A stretch of 64,000 bases of DNA from Mastigias papua (lineage: Eukaryota; Cnidaria; Scyphozoa; Rhizostomeae; Mastigiidae). The position numbers and the translations under genes were made by a program. The notes under the pieces were generated by a model. That model saw only the letters and a program-made list of their open reading frames with translations, was not told the origin of the DNA and made no database searches. The DNA lies in the NCBI GenBank assembly GCA_964019165.1, contig OZ025277.1:8895034-8959033 (forward strand). The letters are read 5' to 3'. Below, one piece after another: positions 22,579 through 34,678 of the stretch (position 1 is its first letter; each line of letters begins with the position of its first letter).

Positions 22579-24523
22579 CTGAAAAAACCAATTTAGTGTG
22601 CAAACACGGCCTCCTGGAAGAACAGCATCCTAGGTTATGTTTAGTTTATATTTTAGGAGTAAACTTTATTGTGGATTTAAGCTGAAGGAGCTTTTTCGCT
22701 GTATAAATAAGTATATATTATATCATTCAAAACGCATGAAAAGAGGTTAGTGGATTTGTCTCATGTAGGGGAACAAGGGTGTCTTGCGCGAGGATATTAC
22801 GTAGCAAAGAGTGGACATCTACCCAATTTTGACAAGGCGTTGCCAAGATACAACTTTTGCTGTTACATACTTTCGAAAAACCTGTAAACCAGTTGCAAAA
22901 GGTAAAAGGTAACTCCAGTGAATAATGCAAATACCTTGCATTTCGAAATTTTTCCATTCCACCTGGAAAACTATTTTATCATCAACAGTGGGACAGTTTC
23001 TACATGATGCTACTTTGTGCGAAGTTTAATTGCTTGGATGGCAGCTCAGTGTAGTGAATGAGAGCTTTAATTGCAGCTTTAAGTGTACCTTTCGACACGA
23101 AAAAGCGGCAACATTATTGCCGCTTTTTTCTGCTGTAGTGAAGTTCTGAAGTACCAACTGACTGTTCACTTGTAAGTATGCATGCATTCTTGGTCTAATC
23201 AACTGAAAATAGTGCCAAATTAGCTACAGTTCACCGAAAAAACTATTGTATTCGTGTTCCAAAATTGAACAATACCTCAACAAAATCAATGAACGAAGTT
23301 CATGATTGAAAAATTAAGTCTCTAAGCCACCATGGTCAGTATTGTTAGGCCATGTTGAGCGGTGTTTAGTGAAGTTTAGTCTTGGTCAAAAACGTTTAGT
23401 GGCCAGGATTAAATTCTATTGTTCTGAATTAAGCGTCTATTGCTCTAAGAGATAGTTGACCAATTTTCAGTCGCTTGGCCACCAAGCAAGTGCGAACGTA
23501 CAGGAATCTTTTCATAAAATTTGCAGCCAAAAGACCCTAACACAGAGCTCCCTAGTGTAATGGATTGTGTGGTGAAGCAATAGGTTATTAGATGACTGGA
23601 TTCTGTAGGAACAATAATCTGAAAGGAAGGTTTGAACGATGAGAGAGAAAGGCTCTCTGAAGATGAAGTTTAGGGCCTGGATTCTGACCCTCAACGACCA
23701 ATGCAATTTGATTAGCTGAGTTCCAGACCCCTCAACTCAGTTCCAGGCTCCAATCGTGCTCTTACTTAGAGATGTTGAGTGAAATGTCGAGTGAACTGTC
23801 GAGTGAAAGTTCAGTCGTTTGGCGACCCCCTACTTAACATCGCTAAACGAAACTGAACAGGACTCGACATTGTTCAGTGAAATGTTCAAAGAAAAGCTCT
23901 GTCGTCTGGCCGGGCCTTTAGGCATGATGGAGAAGAAAGTAGAGCTGACATAAAGGCTACCATGAGCGCTGGTACGTAGGCCATCGTGATGGCTAGCAAT
24001 AGGATTAGCAACGAAGGGACTAACTCCAAAATAGTCACTTTCACCATCGACACTTTTTTCATCACAAGTGATTCTATAACTACCTTAGTAACTACCTTAG
24101 TTCCACTGAGAAGCGCCCTGGGCGCTTTTCAAATTTTCATGACTTTGAGTGGTGTCTTTTCGAATGTGGGTGCTTTTACACTCTTCGTCATTTCACTCAT
24201 TTAGTGCGTGATCAAACCTGGTTTAGGCAAGTCTTCAAAGGTAATTATAATGTATGTATCGTTCTCATTGAAATTCAATACAAGTTTCCATTCATTAAAA
24301 TGATCATTTCCTTCCTCTGCGTCATCTTTAATGGCAAATTGGATTGATTCCTGGTCCAAATAACATTTTTGTTTTATTGCGATTTTTCAGCAGCACTTTC
24401 ATATGGTTGGCCTGCTTTGAAAAAGCAAAATTTTGGCTTTTTTTACTACCATCTGCTGCTAATTTTAAATCACAGCACTTCATAGACTGCGCAATGAGCT
24501 CTTTAAACAATTCTTGTCAATGA
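22579..24523. other. Stretch without a gene; short internal repeats at 23770-23915
   Basis: Around 23774-23815 the unit TGTCGAGTGAA recurs. The right margin, read on the other strand, begins GGCCCGGCCAGACGAC (23904-23919). This resembles CCCTGGCCAAACGATCCAAC at 44023, so both may be ends of the same kind of non-autonomous element. Open frames here (22727-22957 -, 23986-24204 +) show no domain. Confidence 0.35.
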
Positions 24524-24645
24524 TATGACATGACATGATATGATATGATATGATTATGATATGATATGATATGATATGATATGATATGATATATGATATG
24601 ATATGATATGATATGATATGATATGATATGATATGATATGATAAT
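24524..24645. repeat. Pentanucleotide microsatellite (GATAT)n
   Basis: About 120 bases of nearly perfect GATAT repeats, beginning as GACAT and broken once by GATTATGAT and once by ATATATG. The open frame across it (24480-24665, -) is an artefact of the repeat. Confidence 0.95.
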
Positions 24646-24839
24646 AACACACTATCCATATACATGGTTTTTCATAGTGCTACCTAAGTTTAAAATATAA
24701 CGCATTAAAATTTCTTTAAGATTTAGATAAAAATTAGAAGATTATTATAATACCTATGAAAATATAAATAGAAAATCCTTATCACTTCTAGAGTTAAAGA
24801 AGATCGTTGGTATAAAAAGTCTCAAAATACGGAAAAATT

Positions 24840-25480
24840 TATATTTCCACTAATGGCACGCTGGGCTAAGGAAGGCAGAGTATTGAAGTCGGCAGGTCCC
24901 ATATGCTGAAATGTTCTCTTCATGCTATTGGTTTTAGCTGACGGTAAGTGCAGCTCATTGGACTGACACGTACAATATTGATGAACGTTATTATTAATTG
25001 AAAGGATTTCTGTCAGATATCGTTAAGCGTTTCCATGCAAACATTTATGAATCTGATTTACTCTGTGTACAACTCGCCTCTTATTCATAGCTGGCCAGCC
25101 CAGCTCACTGATTATAGATGAAATACTATCATACCTTCACTTCTTTATGACAACCCTGGGAGCAACGTTCTGAGATATTTGTTCTCTTTCCGGCTCTTTC
25201 ATGCAAGCATTTCCGTAAACTTGATCAAAATAGTCAAGAGTAGGTGTATAGGATACTGTGACGAAGTTGTCGAAAATTTTTGGATGTATACATTTCCTAG
25301 TTTTAGTAAAATGTATGAGCTTTCAATTACATTTATTTGTCATACTTTATATGTGCGTATCCTATTTAAGGTTCTGATCAATAATGAGACCTAAACCTTT
25401 TGCTATTTCTGCCCTGTTCAAAATGTTGTTGTCAATTTCAATTTTGGAGAACTCTTCAAGAATTCTCTTTAACATGGCTG
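24840..25480 (-). mobile_element. LINE ORF2 3' fragment, minus strand
   Basis: Minus-strand frames, with a few shifts, read NNILNRAEIAKGLGLIIDQN near 25440 (the post-catalytic strand of LINE reverse transcriptases that normally runs K-x-L-G-x-x-I-D), then TPTLDYFDQVYGNACM near 25230. ELGWPAMNKRRVVHRVNQIH and KCLHGNA follow near 25090-25010, then NNVHQYCTCQSNELHLPSAK and HMGPADFNTLPS. These are the ordered C-terminal blocks of CR1/L2-like ORF2. The catalytic YADD region is missing, so the copy is 5' truncated and dead. Confidence 0.65.
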
Positions 25481-25550
25481 CTGTGCCAACCAGCGTGTCT
25501 TTGTTGAAGTATTCCAATAACTCCCATAGCAATGCAGCACTCAATAGCAA

Positions 25551-26006
25551 AATAAAAAAATTGATGCAATTTATTCAATGACATTATATCTATTGTACCA
25601 AAAGTTTAATAATAATGTGTACTTGTCAACGAGAGAATACCAAGACTACTTAGCGGAAGGCCAAATATAAGAAATTTTTACAGATCCATAATTAAGTGGA
25701 AAACGAGGGTGGTCTTCACTTTGAATTATATTCTGGGGTGGTAGAAAAAGGCAATAGTAAATTTTGAAATTGCCTTAGAGTTAGTAGTTTTGTGATTGAG
25801 TTTTGACAGTTTTGATGAACTACTACAGGTATGCTTTATTCACAAATCTAAGCATTCCCAAATCACAATCCATACTTTCGATTTATGGTTCTACAAAGCG
25901 AGTCAGATCCACGTTTATTTCATGCCCCAACTTTGCGCCTGTATGAAAAACGGAGGGAAGCATTTTTGTTGCTGAGATGAATGGAAACTATTTGGAAAGG
26001 GAGGAA
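25551..26006. other. Stretch with nothing recognised
   Basis: AT-rich non-coding DNA between the LINE fragment and the next inverted-repeat element. No motif seen. Confidence 0.4.
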
Positions 26007-26800
26007 GGGGTCATTCATTTAGTACGTACGCACGAAGGGGGGAGGGGGGGTTCAAGCAAATGTGTACGAATGCGTACAAGGGGGGAGGGGGGTTGACACA
26101 TGAAGTATGTACGCAACGCAAAAACTTATCAGCTTTTTGCATACATCCTGAAATATTTTCATTTGCAAAGGTCATTTCATTTGTAGTACGTATTCAGTTG
26201 AGATTACTTCTAGCACAGGGGTGCCAACCATACGGCCCGCAGGCCGAATCCGTCAATGTGGCCCCCTAGGAATTTTGAATAAACTGAAACCCAGCGATAT
26301 TTTCCCCATTGTAATAGCGGCATTTACTAGCGGCATTTACAAGGCTGAATACCCAGTTTTTCGCCGTTATCTAGCATGCCAGATAGGAAACATGCGATGA
26401 GTTATGTATATTTGAAAGCCCCTACTACCTAGCCCTCTCGGGTTCCGTCAACCTACCCGGTCATTGTGGCGCCATGTTATACCCTATGTGACCCATGGGC
26501 CAAATGAATTTGACAGCCCTTGTTCTAGTATAATGCTGTTTTGTATGAACAATATTATAGATTTTTTATGAAATATATGTGAAGTGATCATTTTAATTTC
26601 TCGTGAATGCTTACGAAGTCTTTCTCCGTCGTTTTGAATGTCTAGAAACCTTCTTATAGAGATGAGGGGGGGAGGGTCAAACAACCAGGAGTACGTACGC
26701 AAAAAGGGGGGTGAGTATCAAGCGTACGTGTGCGTACGAGGGGGGAGGTGGGGGTCAAATTTTAGTCAATTTAGAGCGTACGTACTACTTGAATGACCCC
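26007..26800. mobile_element. Non-autonomous DNA element, GTACGTACGC / poly-G family, copy 1
   Basis: The ends are inverted: the left begins GGGGTCATTCATTTAGTACG and the right, in reverse complement, GGGGTCATTCAAGTAGTACG, both continuing TACGC. Inside each end lie G runs such as AAGGGGGGAGGGGGG beside GCGTAC motifs, present as direct and inverted subrepeats. A possible 3-bp duplication GAA flanks it (26004-26006, 26801-26803). A hAT-type element (26216-26522) is inserted within it. The internal sequence 26540-26660 is the reverse complement of 34825-34950, so the copy at 34679 is the same family in the opposite orientation. No transposase is encoded. Confidence 0.75.
26216..26522. mobile_element. 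hAT-type non-autonomous element with 8-bp target duplication
   Basis: The 307-bp element starts CAGGGGTGCCAACC and ends, read on the other strand, CAAGGGCTGTCAAATT, with GGCCCGCAGGCC-like sequence near the left end. It is flanked by TTCTAGCA (26208-26215) and TTCTAGTA (26523-26530), an 8-bp duplication with one mismatch. End type and duplication length are diagnostic for hAT. It lies inside the 26007-26800 element and so is younger. Confidence 0.8.
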
Positions 26801-27541
26801 GAAGGGCTTCTTCCGCGCTATTACTTTACGAGATAAGAGTAAAGTACGTTTCTTACCCAAATGTTAAGGGAGAGAAGATTTACCATTTAAATCAAAGTTA
26901 AATAGAACGATAGTAGTGAGGCTTTAGACCCTGGTTATAACAGTATTGTAAATACCTGTAAGCTATTCGGTTAAAATATTCATAAGTTGTTGTACTTACT
27001 AATATTGCCTTAGTCTCACCTAAAGAATTGCAGGTATCTGAAGCTAGCCATTTTCCTATGCATTCCCAAGAACAACAAAACCAAACTTAGGATTATGATA
27101 TCCTATCGTCATTATTATGCAAGCAAGATTAACAGTTAAGTAGTTTTGCTAACTTGGAAGTATAATACATCAACAAATTCCATTGAAAATCGTTTTCCAT
27201 AGTTTTTGAGACCCTCTCAGAGATGTAGTTTTCGCACATTGATAAAACGCATCTATGCATTACCTACAGGTACCTCACTGAAAGCTGAAGTTATAACTTG
27301 AGAAATACGTGATGTATTCTTAGCGATTTGCCTTGAAATCTACGCAACTTTGTTCGAAAATTGTTGATAAAATCAAGCGTAAAACAATGTTTGCTTGAAC
27401 ATGAGTAAATCATTGCACTAATTATTCATCGAATTGTATTATGAAATATACAATATTTAATATGTATACACTGGTGTACCTAAGGACATTCGAGTGGGAA
27501 GGGTTTTCGTAAAAGAAATTTATCAACAGATTTCAACAGGG
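26801..27541. other. Stretch with nothing recognised
   Basis: AT-rich DNA without domain-bearing frames or clear repeats. Confidence 0.4.
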
Positions 27542-27622
27542 AACCATGATTACCAACAAGGCACCATGATTACCAACAGGCGACCATTATTCGCCGGCAA
27601 AGCACTATAATTACCCACAAAT
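27542..27622. repeat. Degenerate tandem repeat of about 20 bp, four units
   Basis: Successive units read CCATGATTACCAACAAGGCA, CCATGATTACCAACAGGCGA, CCATTATTCGCCGGCAAAGC and CTATAATTACCCACAAATCA. The first two are nearly identical, the rest diverged. Confidence 0.7.
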
Positions 27623-28947
27623 CAAGGTCGTTATGCAAGCCTTTATCCACGACCCAACAGGTTACTGACGGTATCTTCAAAAGTTAGAAGTATGACACCC
27701 CTTACAGATAATCAATGGATAAATTGAATTTGAGCGGCTTGTCCTCAATCAGCGCACTGGATTAAATCTAAAAGTGCAATAAGATGAGTATGGCCTAGAC
27801 GAAGATAAGAAAATGTTGCTCCCATTTCTGCTTTCGATTGCTCAGATAGAACATCGCATACACAACCTTGCTTGTACTTAGATGCTAACTGCAGAATACC
27901 AAAATCACTGTGCAATTCAAGAAACTTTGTAACTAAACAATATGCACACCGACCTTTTCCCTAATTTCACACAGTTTTGCCATCCTATAGCAAATATGCC
28001 TTAGCTGTTTAGAGATACTTAGCTTATACACTACTCGCCAAAAGTCCATAGGACATTTTCAAAAAACTTATAAAACCGCATTCATCTACATTTATCATTA
28101 TTGCAGCATTCACATAACCCCCCCCCCCTTTCCCCCAGAACAATTTTGGTTGGTCGATGGGAAACTTGAAGTCTACGTGTACGTGAAATTTTCCCATTAT
28201 TGCATGAACCTCTCCCAAAGTCAAGCATTATTTATGGGGAGAAAGAGGATGAAATTTCATTGCAGAGTGTAAAAAGTGTAAATTGTGCCAAGACCTTCGG
28301 TGACTATTGTACATGCTTATTCGAGGAAAACTTACAATCTTACAATGAGTTTTCTTATACAGTTCCATTAGCACGCTGCACAACTACACCTTTCACATGA
28401 TTATCAGTAAGGCATTAGTAAGTAATATTCTATATGGAGCGAGAAGAAAGACAGGAAGGCGATCGAATGACAGTTTGTGGGCCCTTAAAAAGGTAAATAG
28501 CTTTTCTTTCTCGACAACTTCAAAGAGCACTTGAACAAAAACCTAGTCAAATGCTCGTTGTAAAAACGTACATAGCGTATTTTGTCGACTGAATTCCACA
28601 AACAATCATACATGTCAATTGTTATCTCTAGCTTTGAATTTATAGGAGCTTTTTATCTTCCTTTCCTGCGATAATCATCAATTAAGTTTAGAGTATCCTC
28701 AATTTCACTAGAAAATTCCTGTAGATTGGATAAGCCGTTATACACTTTATCGCAAAGTTAACTTGCCCTCTGGAGATTTATTTCCTCAATGCAAGCTTTG
28801 CTGTACACTATAATGTTACGTCCCGGCCGGATATCTAGCTGTGTATCATGGAGATAGCTTCCCTAACAATACATACACCAAATGAGGATAAGCCACTTTA
28901 CATCATAAGGCACCCTGCGTTTGGCAACCAAGAAGTAAATCGTCTGG
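27623..28947. other. Stretch with nothing recognised
   Basis: It contains a short C run (28118-28135) and open frames on both strands (28024-28400) without motifs. Confidence 0.4.
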
Positions 28948-29022
28948 CACCTCGCAGCCACCTTGCAGTCACCTTGCAGTCACCTTGCAGTCACCTTGCA
29001 GTCACCTTGCAGCCACCTTGCA
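28948..29022. repeat. Minisatellite, 11-bp unit CACCTTGCAGT, about seven copies
   Basis: One CACCTCGCAGC, then four perfect CACCTTGCAGT, one CACCTTGCAGC and a partial unit. The near-perfect copies suggest recent slippage. Because 11 is not a multiple of 3, an open frame across it (28848-29072) is probably spurious. Confidence 0.9.
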
Positions 29023-32000
29023 TACTATCTCCTATTCAACATATGGTAGGAAAGATTATAAGAATTATCTAAGGGTAAGCTTTTGGAGCTATCTACGCAA
29101 TTTTTAGATCTATCTACAGGTGGAGAGATTATTACGAACCACCACTTACCTTGAATTTTATTGCCATAACAGCATTGCTCCTTTCGATACCAAATCTCAG
29201 TTTCTCTTTTGTTATGTTGGTAGTGCACCGAGCACTTTTAGGATGGAATTCTATGCTCCTTGCTTGTTGAGTCAATGGTAATGCTATCTAAATGGCGTTT
29301 TGTTTTAATAACGAAAGACTGCTTTAGAAATGTCAAGTAGCCAATGAACAAACAAATCATATTATGTTTGAAGAACATCAAAACCTCTTAAGTCCTATTC
29401 AAGATCAAACAATTTAGGAACAACAAGTCTATTGCAAGAGGATTTAAAATTTTTAACAAAGCGCCTTCAAAAAGCATTCCCTTAAGCTGGGTTTAGCTAG
29501 TAAAGATCACAGAATTATTGTTGAAGTGGTTATAACAGAGTTAGACACTAACAGTCGCCTGTAGACTTTTCATAATTTTATTTGTCCGTTAGTTTGTCAG
29601 TTACAACTAAGACCATTATCCCATTTCCTTATAATGATATCTTCTCTATGGAAGAATAGATAGTGGTGCTTTGTCTTTTTTACCATAGAAGATCTTTTTC
29701 AGCTGTGCTCTTAACGTGCCGTCTAAAAACGTTGGACTGGACTTTCTAGGGTAAGCAAGCAAGCTGTAGGAACGAAGCCATAACATAATAAGAGCTGTTG
29801 ACCAACGGCATAACTGGAGAGACGCAATGAAACCGGGAGATAAAAAGACAAAACATGGATTGGAGGACGGACATAGGGATGAAGAAAATTTGTCTACGGC
29901 CTGTTCAGTAAACCATGCGGTAAAAACAGCGACTTAAATGAATGGCAGTAATCATTGACGTAATTATCTAAGCACACATAGTGTGAGAAGGAGACAAGCT
30001 AAGTCTCCGTATTATCAAATGGGCTGGAAATATCTTTATGCGTTGTATAATATATTCATAGTTGTATGAATGAGACCTCTACCCTATAAAATCCATAAAG
30101 CAAATATCTATTGAAGCTGATAAAGTAGGTACCAGGTTAAAGCAAAAGCAGAATAATTTGACCTACGTGGTGTGAGTATTGGCAACAGTGTAACGCATCA
30201 GGTTTTCAAAGTTGATATTCAAGCAACCATAGGGTATCCTGAAATTTCTGAGGTTGCAGAACAAAATGCGAGAATCGAGCAAAGCAAGTGAGGACCCAAC
30301 CTATGTTAGAATTAGAAGATGCAAGGCTTCAACTGGAATATATCTGAATTAAATTAGCATAAATTGCTTGAAAAACAATAAATCTAAACTAATTATATGG
30401 GTCAACACTGCATTCGTTGTATATCACTTAGTTGTGGTCGGTATCAATCAATGCAAGTGCAATGTCCCTTATTCAAATGATGTCGTACACGAACAGAACA
30501 GCAATGGTAAATAGCATTCTATGGTTTCATTTACTATTTGAATGGAATCATAATGCTGTAAATCAGTGCCTCACGGAATAAAACCCTGAGAAGAAAATTA
30601 TAATAGGTTGCTGGCAGTGGAATAGGTTTTAATAATTTAACTTTTAAGAACTCTAGCTCATAAGCTGGAATGATTTCTTTGGAAACTTAAGCAATATGCT
30701 ATTTTATAATGATATTTGTGTAGGCTATATATATTCATTTCCAAGAAATCTTCCGAAAGGGACGCTGAACCCTTCCAGGCTGCTTCTCTCCTATACTTCT
30801 GGTTGTGTCATCTCTACGAGGCCAGACTTGACAATATACCACATAGGGGCAAATCAAAAATACATCACGCAAATTCTGACAGATATTGACTCCTCCCTTC
30901 TTCATTTTGAAGGGGTGTCACAAAATAATGAAAAAATTCACCTTAACCTTCCGTGAAGTCACCAAATTCCCAAGCCAGGGCACTGGAGTCACATTTCAAA
31001 ATTGTTCTGCATCAACCAGAACACTCTGAGGTCCGATCTTCAACCTGAAAAGTTTTCACAATCTGTTACAATCTGTGTATCCCCCTCCTCATATATTCAT
31101 GGTATATTTTTGAATGGCCCCATACAGCTCACCATTCACATTCTATTATGTTAGTAACTATTGATGACATTGATAAATATCATTTGCATTTATGATAGAG
31201 CGAAGCAAGGGCTATAACACCTTTTCCCCCTTAAGTAAGACTAGGTCTTCTAGTTATTGTAGAAGTGTTCTTCAAAGCTGATGGGAAAATTCAGAGGGCA
31301 TTTCAACCTAACGAAACAAAATTTGGCTTCGTTCAAACATGAAGCAAGTGAGAATCAATAATTCGGAAAAATTGAACTGTGACAAAAGGCGTGCTGATGC
31401 GATGACCTCCGCAGAAATTTCTAAGACATCGTTGACAATAACACTAGGCACCGCAATTTTGGAAAATCTCCCTTTGCAGATCTAAAGCAGTCGGCACAAT
31501 AGTAAGAAAAGCAGATCTCTGTTAATTTCTTATGGAAAAGATATTTTGAAATAGTGGCTGTTCTTCCTAGCTATAAGAAGGAATAGATTACATGGGCTTT
31601 TCATTACTAGTACTTATTAATACTTAAGTTAATTGTTAATTGTTAATTGAAGGTATGCATGGAGCATTGCTCAAAAAGCAGAAAATTTTGCCTCTCTTTG
31701 ATCCGTCCAGCAAATTGAAGAAGAGAGTATGCTACTGCATTTAAAACTTAGAAAAATAAAAAAATTTACTTAAGGCAGTCAGAAGCAATGAATTTTATTA
31801 GTGGCTGTCTTTTTTTAAAGTTTGTACTTTCGGGTACTTAAGAAAACAGTTTATTTGTTTCAGAATTTCAGTAAACAAGACAGTTTATCCACCAATGCTC
31901 ACATAAATTTACAGGGAATGCGCAGAGCAGACTAATGGCTAAGCCATGGAAGTGAAAGAGATGGGTAAATACTCCATATAACTGTGGTAAGTTATATTCG

Positions 32001-32570
32001 TCGAAAAATGTCATAAGAGCTACCGAGGTGTCTCACAAACATAACAGTGCTTCTATCTGTCATTTTCTTTCTAGAATTGGCGCGAATCTAGAAATGAAAA
32101 GGGAATTTCCTGAAATTTTAAGTGCATAATCCTAAAGACTTCCCGAACACGGGATCAATTCTGCTAAATTGGATTAGTGTAACATAATGTATTATTTTCA
32201 TGCATCATAAATTGTGTCATTTTGCTACATGCCGAAGTCACGTAATAAAGGAGCGCCTAGTAAGTGACTTACCTTAGTAGACGGACATCTAGTTTGTCAC
32301 TGAGCCTCAAAATTCCAAAACTTTTCTTAAATTCTAGCGATTTTGAGCATTAATTCTCGTGTAGACTATATTCTTATAATAAGTGTGTAGCTGACACTCC
32401 CTGAAGAGCTATTAAAAAGTTAATACTTGATAAGTTAATAAAGTTCAGTACTTGATTTATCTGAGGCTTAAGAAACTTAATGAGTCATACCTCTAAAATT
32501 CCAATATTCACGCAATAAAATCATCTCAGTTTGGTAACCTAAGATTTCTTGTGATAACCTCAGTGGCGCA
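29023..32570. other. Long stretch without a recognised gene
   Basis: The only points noted are a short TTAATTG triplication near 31628-31648 and an unrecognised open frame at 30696-30956 (+), which has neither a start context nor a domain I can name. Confidence 0.4.
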
Positions 32571-33097
32571 GTCGTGTAGTGGCTGAGGGGAAGGGGAGCT
32601 ACAGCCCCACAACAGAAAGTCTGTGGGACATCTTTGCTACCTCGTCGCATTTTTTGTGTCTAATTGAATATTTTTTCTGCATCGAATAGTCTAATAAATA
32701 TAAAGTGAAACAGCTCGTCACTACACTGTGTGGGGGTGGGGGGCCAAATCCTAAAATGGGCACATTACCACGCCCATTTTGGGCTTAAAAGGGGCACTTT
32801 TGCACAGTTTGCTAACAAGTGGGGAACCATGGCCCCTCTGGCTCCCCAGGTTCCTACGTCTCTGATCTTATACCTGTCTTTCCATATGATTAGTTGTGGA
32901 GATGCGGTGTAAAAGAAGTAAGGGTTACCACTGTACCTTAGAACTAAAATTCATACCACAGAATTGCCTACTACCCCTCGGCACGCTGCCCCTTCTTACC
33001 ATAATTATCATTTTTGAAAGGCATTACTGAAGACAATTTTTAGTAAGAGGTTTACCTTACGCGCCCCCACGAAAAGGACCCTCCCACTGTACCACTG
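32571..33097. mobile_element. hAT-type non-autonomous element, 527 bp
   Basis: The left end is CAGTGGCGCAGTCG and the right end, in reverse complement, CAGTGGTACAGTGGGAG. The flanks are GATAACCT (32563-32570) and GGTAGCCT (33098-33105), an 8-bp duplication with two transitions. The internal segment 32597-32646 is shared with 3484-3536. No transposase frame. Confidence 0.65.
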
Positions 33098-33390
33098 GGT
33101 AGCCTAAGTTGTGCCGAGTTGTGTTTGTATAGCGTCTGCCTATCTGTGTAACACGTAAACTCGACTACTCTTGCTAAGAAAGCCTTAAGATAGTTTAAGC
33201 ACTGAAATCGAGAAAAAACGGAAAAAGTTTCAGTACTGGACGGAAAAATTCATAAAGAAGAATGTGCATTAAACTGCATCATTGCAACGTGTTGTGTTGT
33301 GACACCCAGAATATTCTGCATGTGGCTCGCAAATTGCTTGTACATCAATTTAATCGGTATATCGCTTTGGTAATGCGACTTCAAACAACC

Positions 33391-33781
33391 ACACTCTGTT
33401 CTTTTTATAAGAACCAGTAAAATTGACTGATCTTAATTTTTCCAAAATTATGAGTTTGAATTGTTCTTAATTTGTTCTTAAATTATTGGGGTGTAGACAA
33501 TTAGAAATTAGATAATATACAAGACAAGATAGGGTGTTTCACCAAGGACAAATAATTCACTATAATCAAAGAGGAGAAGTGACAAAGCTGTCAATTCTCC
33601 TCAAGCTAAAAAGGAAATAGCGCTTAATGTCAATATGTTATTGGAAAAGTGTGTACATCGTTGTCCAAAAATACACTTCACGATAGTGTTTCAGTCTCAA
33701 TTTGGTCTTAATGTGTTCTTAAATTCCCATTAATTTCGAGGATCGTGTTCTTTTCAAATTGCTCTTATGAAAAAAGAGTGT
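33391..33781. mobile_element. Small inverted-repeat element, ends ACACTCT
   Basis: The left end ACACTCTGTTCTTTTTATAA and the right end, in reverse complement, ACACTCTTTTTTCATAAGAG form an imperfect inverted repeat. Internally GTTCTTAA recurs (33459-33481, 33711-33722). No target duplication could be fixed. Superfamily unknown. Confidence 0.5.
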
Positions 33782-34678
33782 ATGTAAAAATGAAGGCTCG
33801 AGAGAAAGCCATTACAATGCTGTTTATTAAATGTATAGCGGGCGCTCCAGAGCTGTAAAAGGCAACATCTAACACCAAAAATTGCGCATCCCTGAAAGAT
33901 TTCCTCCTATTCCCCTTAAGCAAACAGTGCTAGATATGCCCCAATTGACATCTGTATAAAAGCTAAATCAGTTGTTGCTGTTACATTCCATCCAATGTTC
34001 TTCCAAGTGTTTTTCTTATCTATGAATGAGCACAATTACAAAAGATTCCTTATCAATTGGAACGCTTAAAGTCGCACGTTGACCCTTATGAACGCATTTT
34101 AGCTTATCTCATTACCAGTTCTTCATATATAAGAGTGGATCATTAATTCACTTTCTGTCTATGATAGTGAATTAAATTTTCATTGCGATAGCAATTTTAT
34201 CTAATTCATTGACCTGGGCCGTCCTCTTCGGTCGATAAACTTAAGTGCTGCTCCTCCCTGTGGTCGAACTAAAATCTTATTCATGTTTTGCTGACAGAAC
34301 ACTTCGAGTGCACTGAATATTCACAGCTGACAAAAATATGTATTAACATTCCAAATTACACCACACCTTTAATCTACAGAAAGTATATTTTTTTCATGAC
34401 GGTTTTAAGGCCATCCAATTAAAACGCAGATAGTCATATCGTTATGACCCAGGAGCTATGGAACGAGGGCAATCACGAGTAAACTTCTGCTACGAACTTT
34501 ACTCCTGATCCAATCCTCCCATGAAAATCTTGACAACCTCACTCTCATGCAGCTATAACCTAAAGTGGCTTCAAATCAAATGCGTCATGCAATAATATGT
34601 ACATTTCATTCAGGAAATTTTTCAGGAATACACAATTTCATATTCGCACAATATGGTTGTTTACATTTTCAGTGCTCA

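Noticed and set aside
24480..24665. Open frame across the (GATAT)n tract
   Set aside because: The peptide is a repeat of SYHII units produced by the microsatellite; not a gene.
26040..26100. G-run blocks considered as telomere-like repeats
   Set aside because: They are irregular G runs inside an element with inverted ends, not a tandem telomere motif.
28940..29025. Possible CRISPR array
   Set aside because: The repeat is only 11 bp with no spacers, in a eukaryotic context.
28848..29072. Open frame containing repeated SHLAVTLQ
   Set aside because: It arises from the 11-bp minisatellite and has no flanking coding signal.
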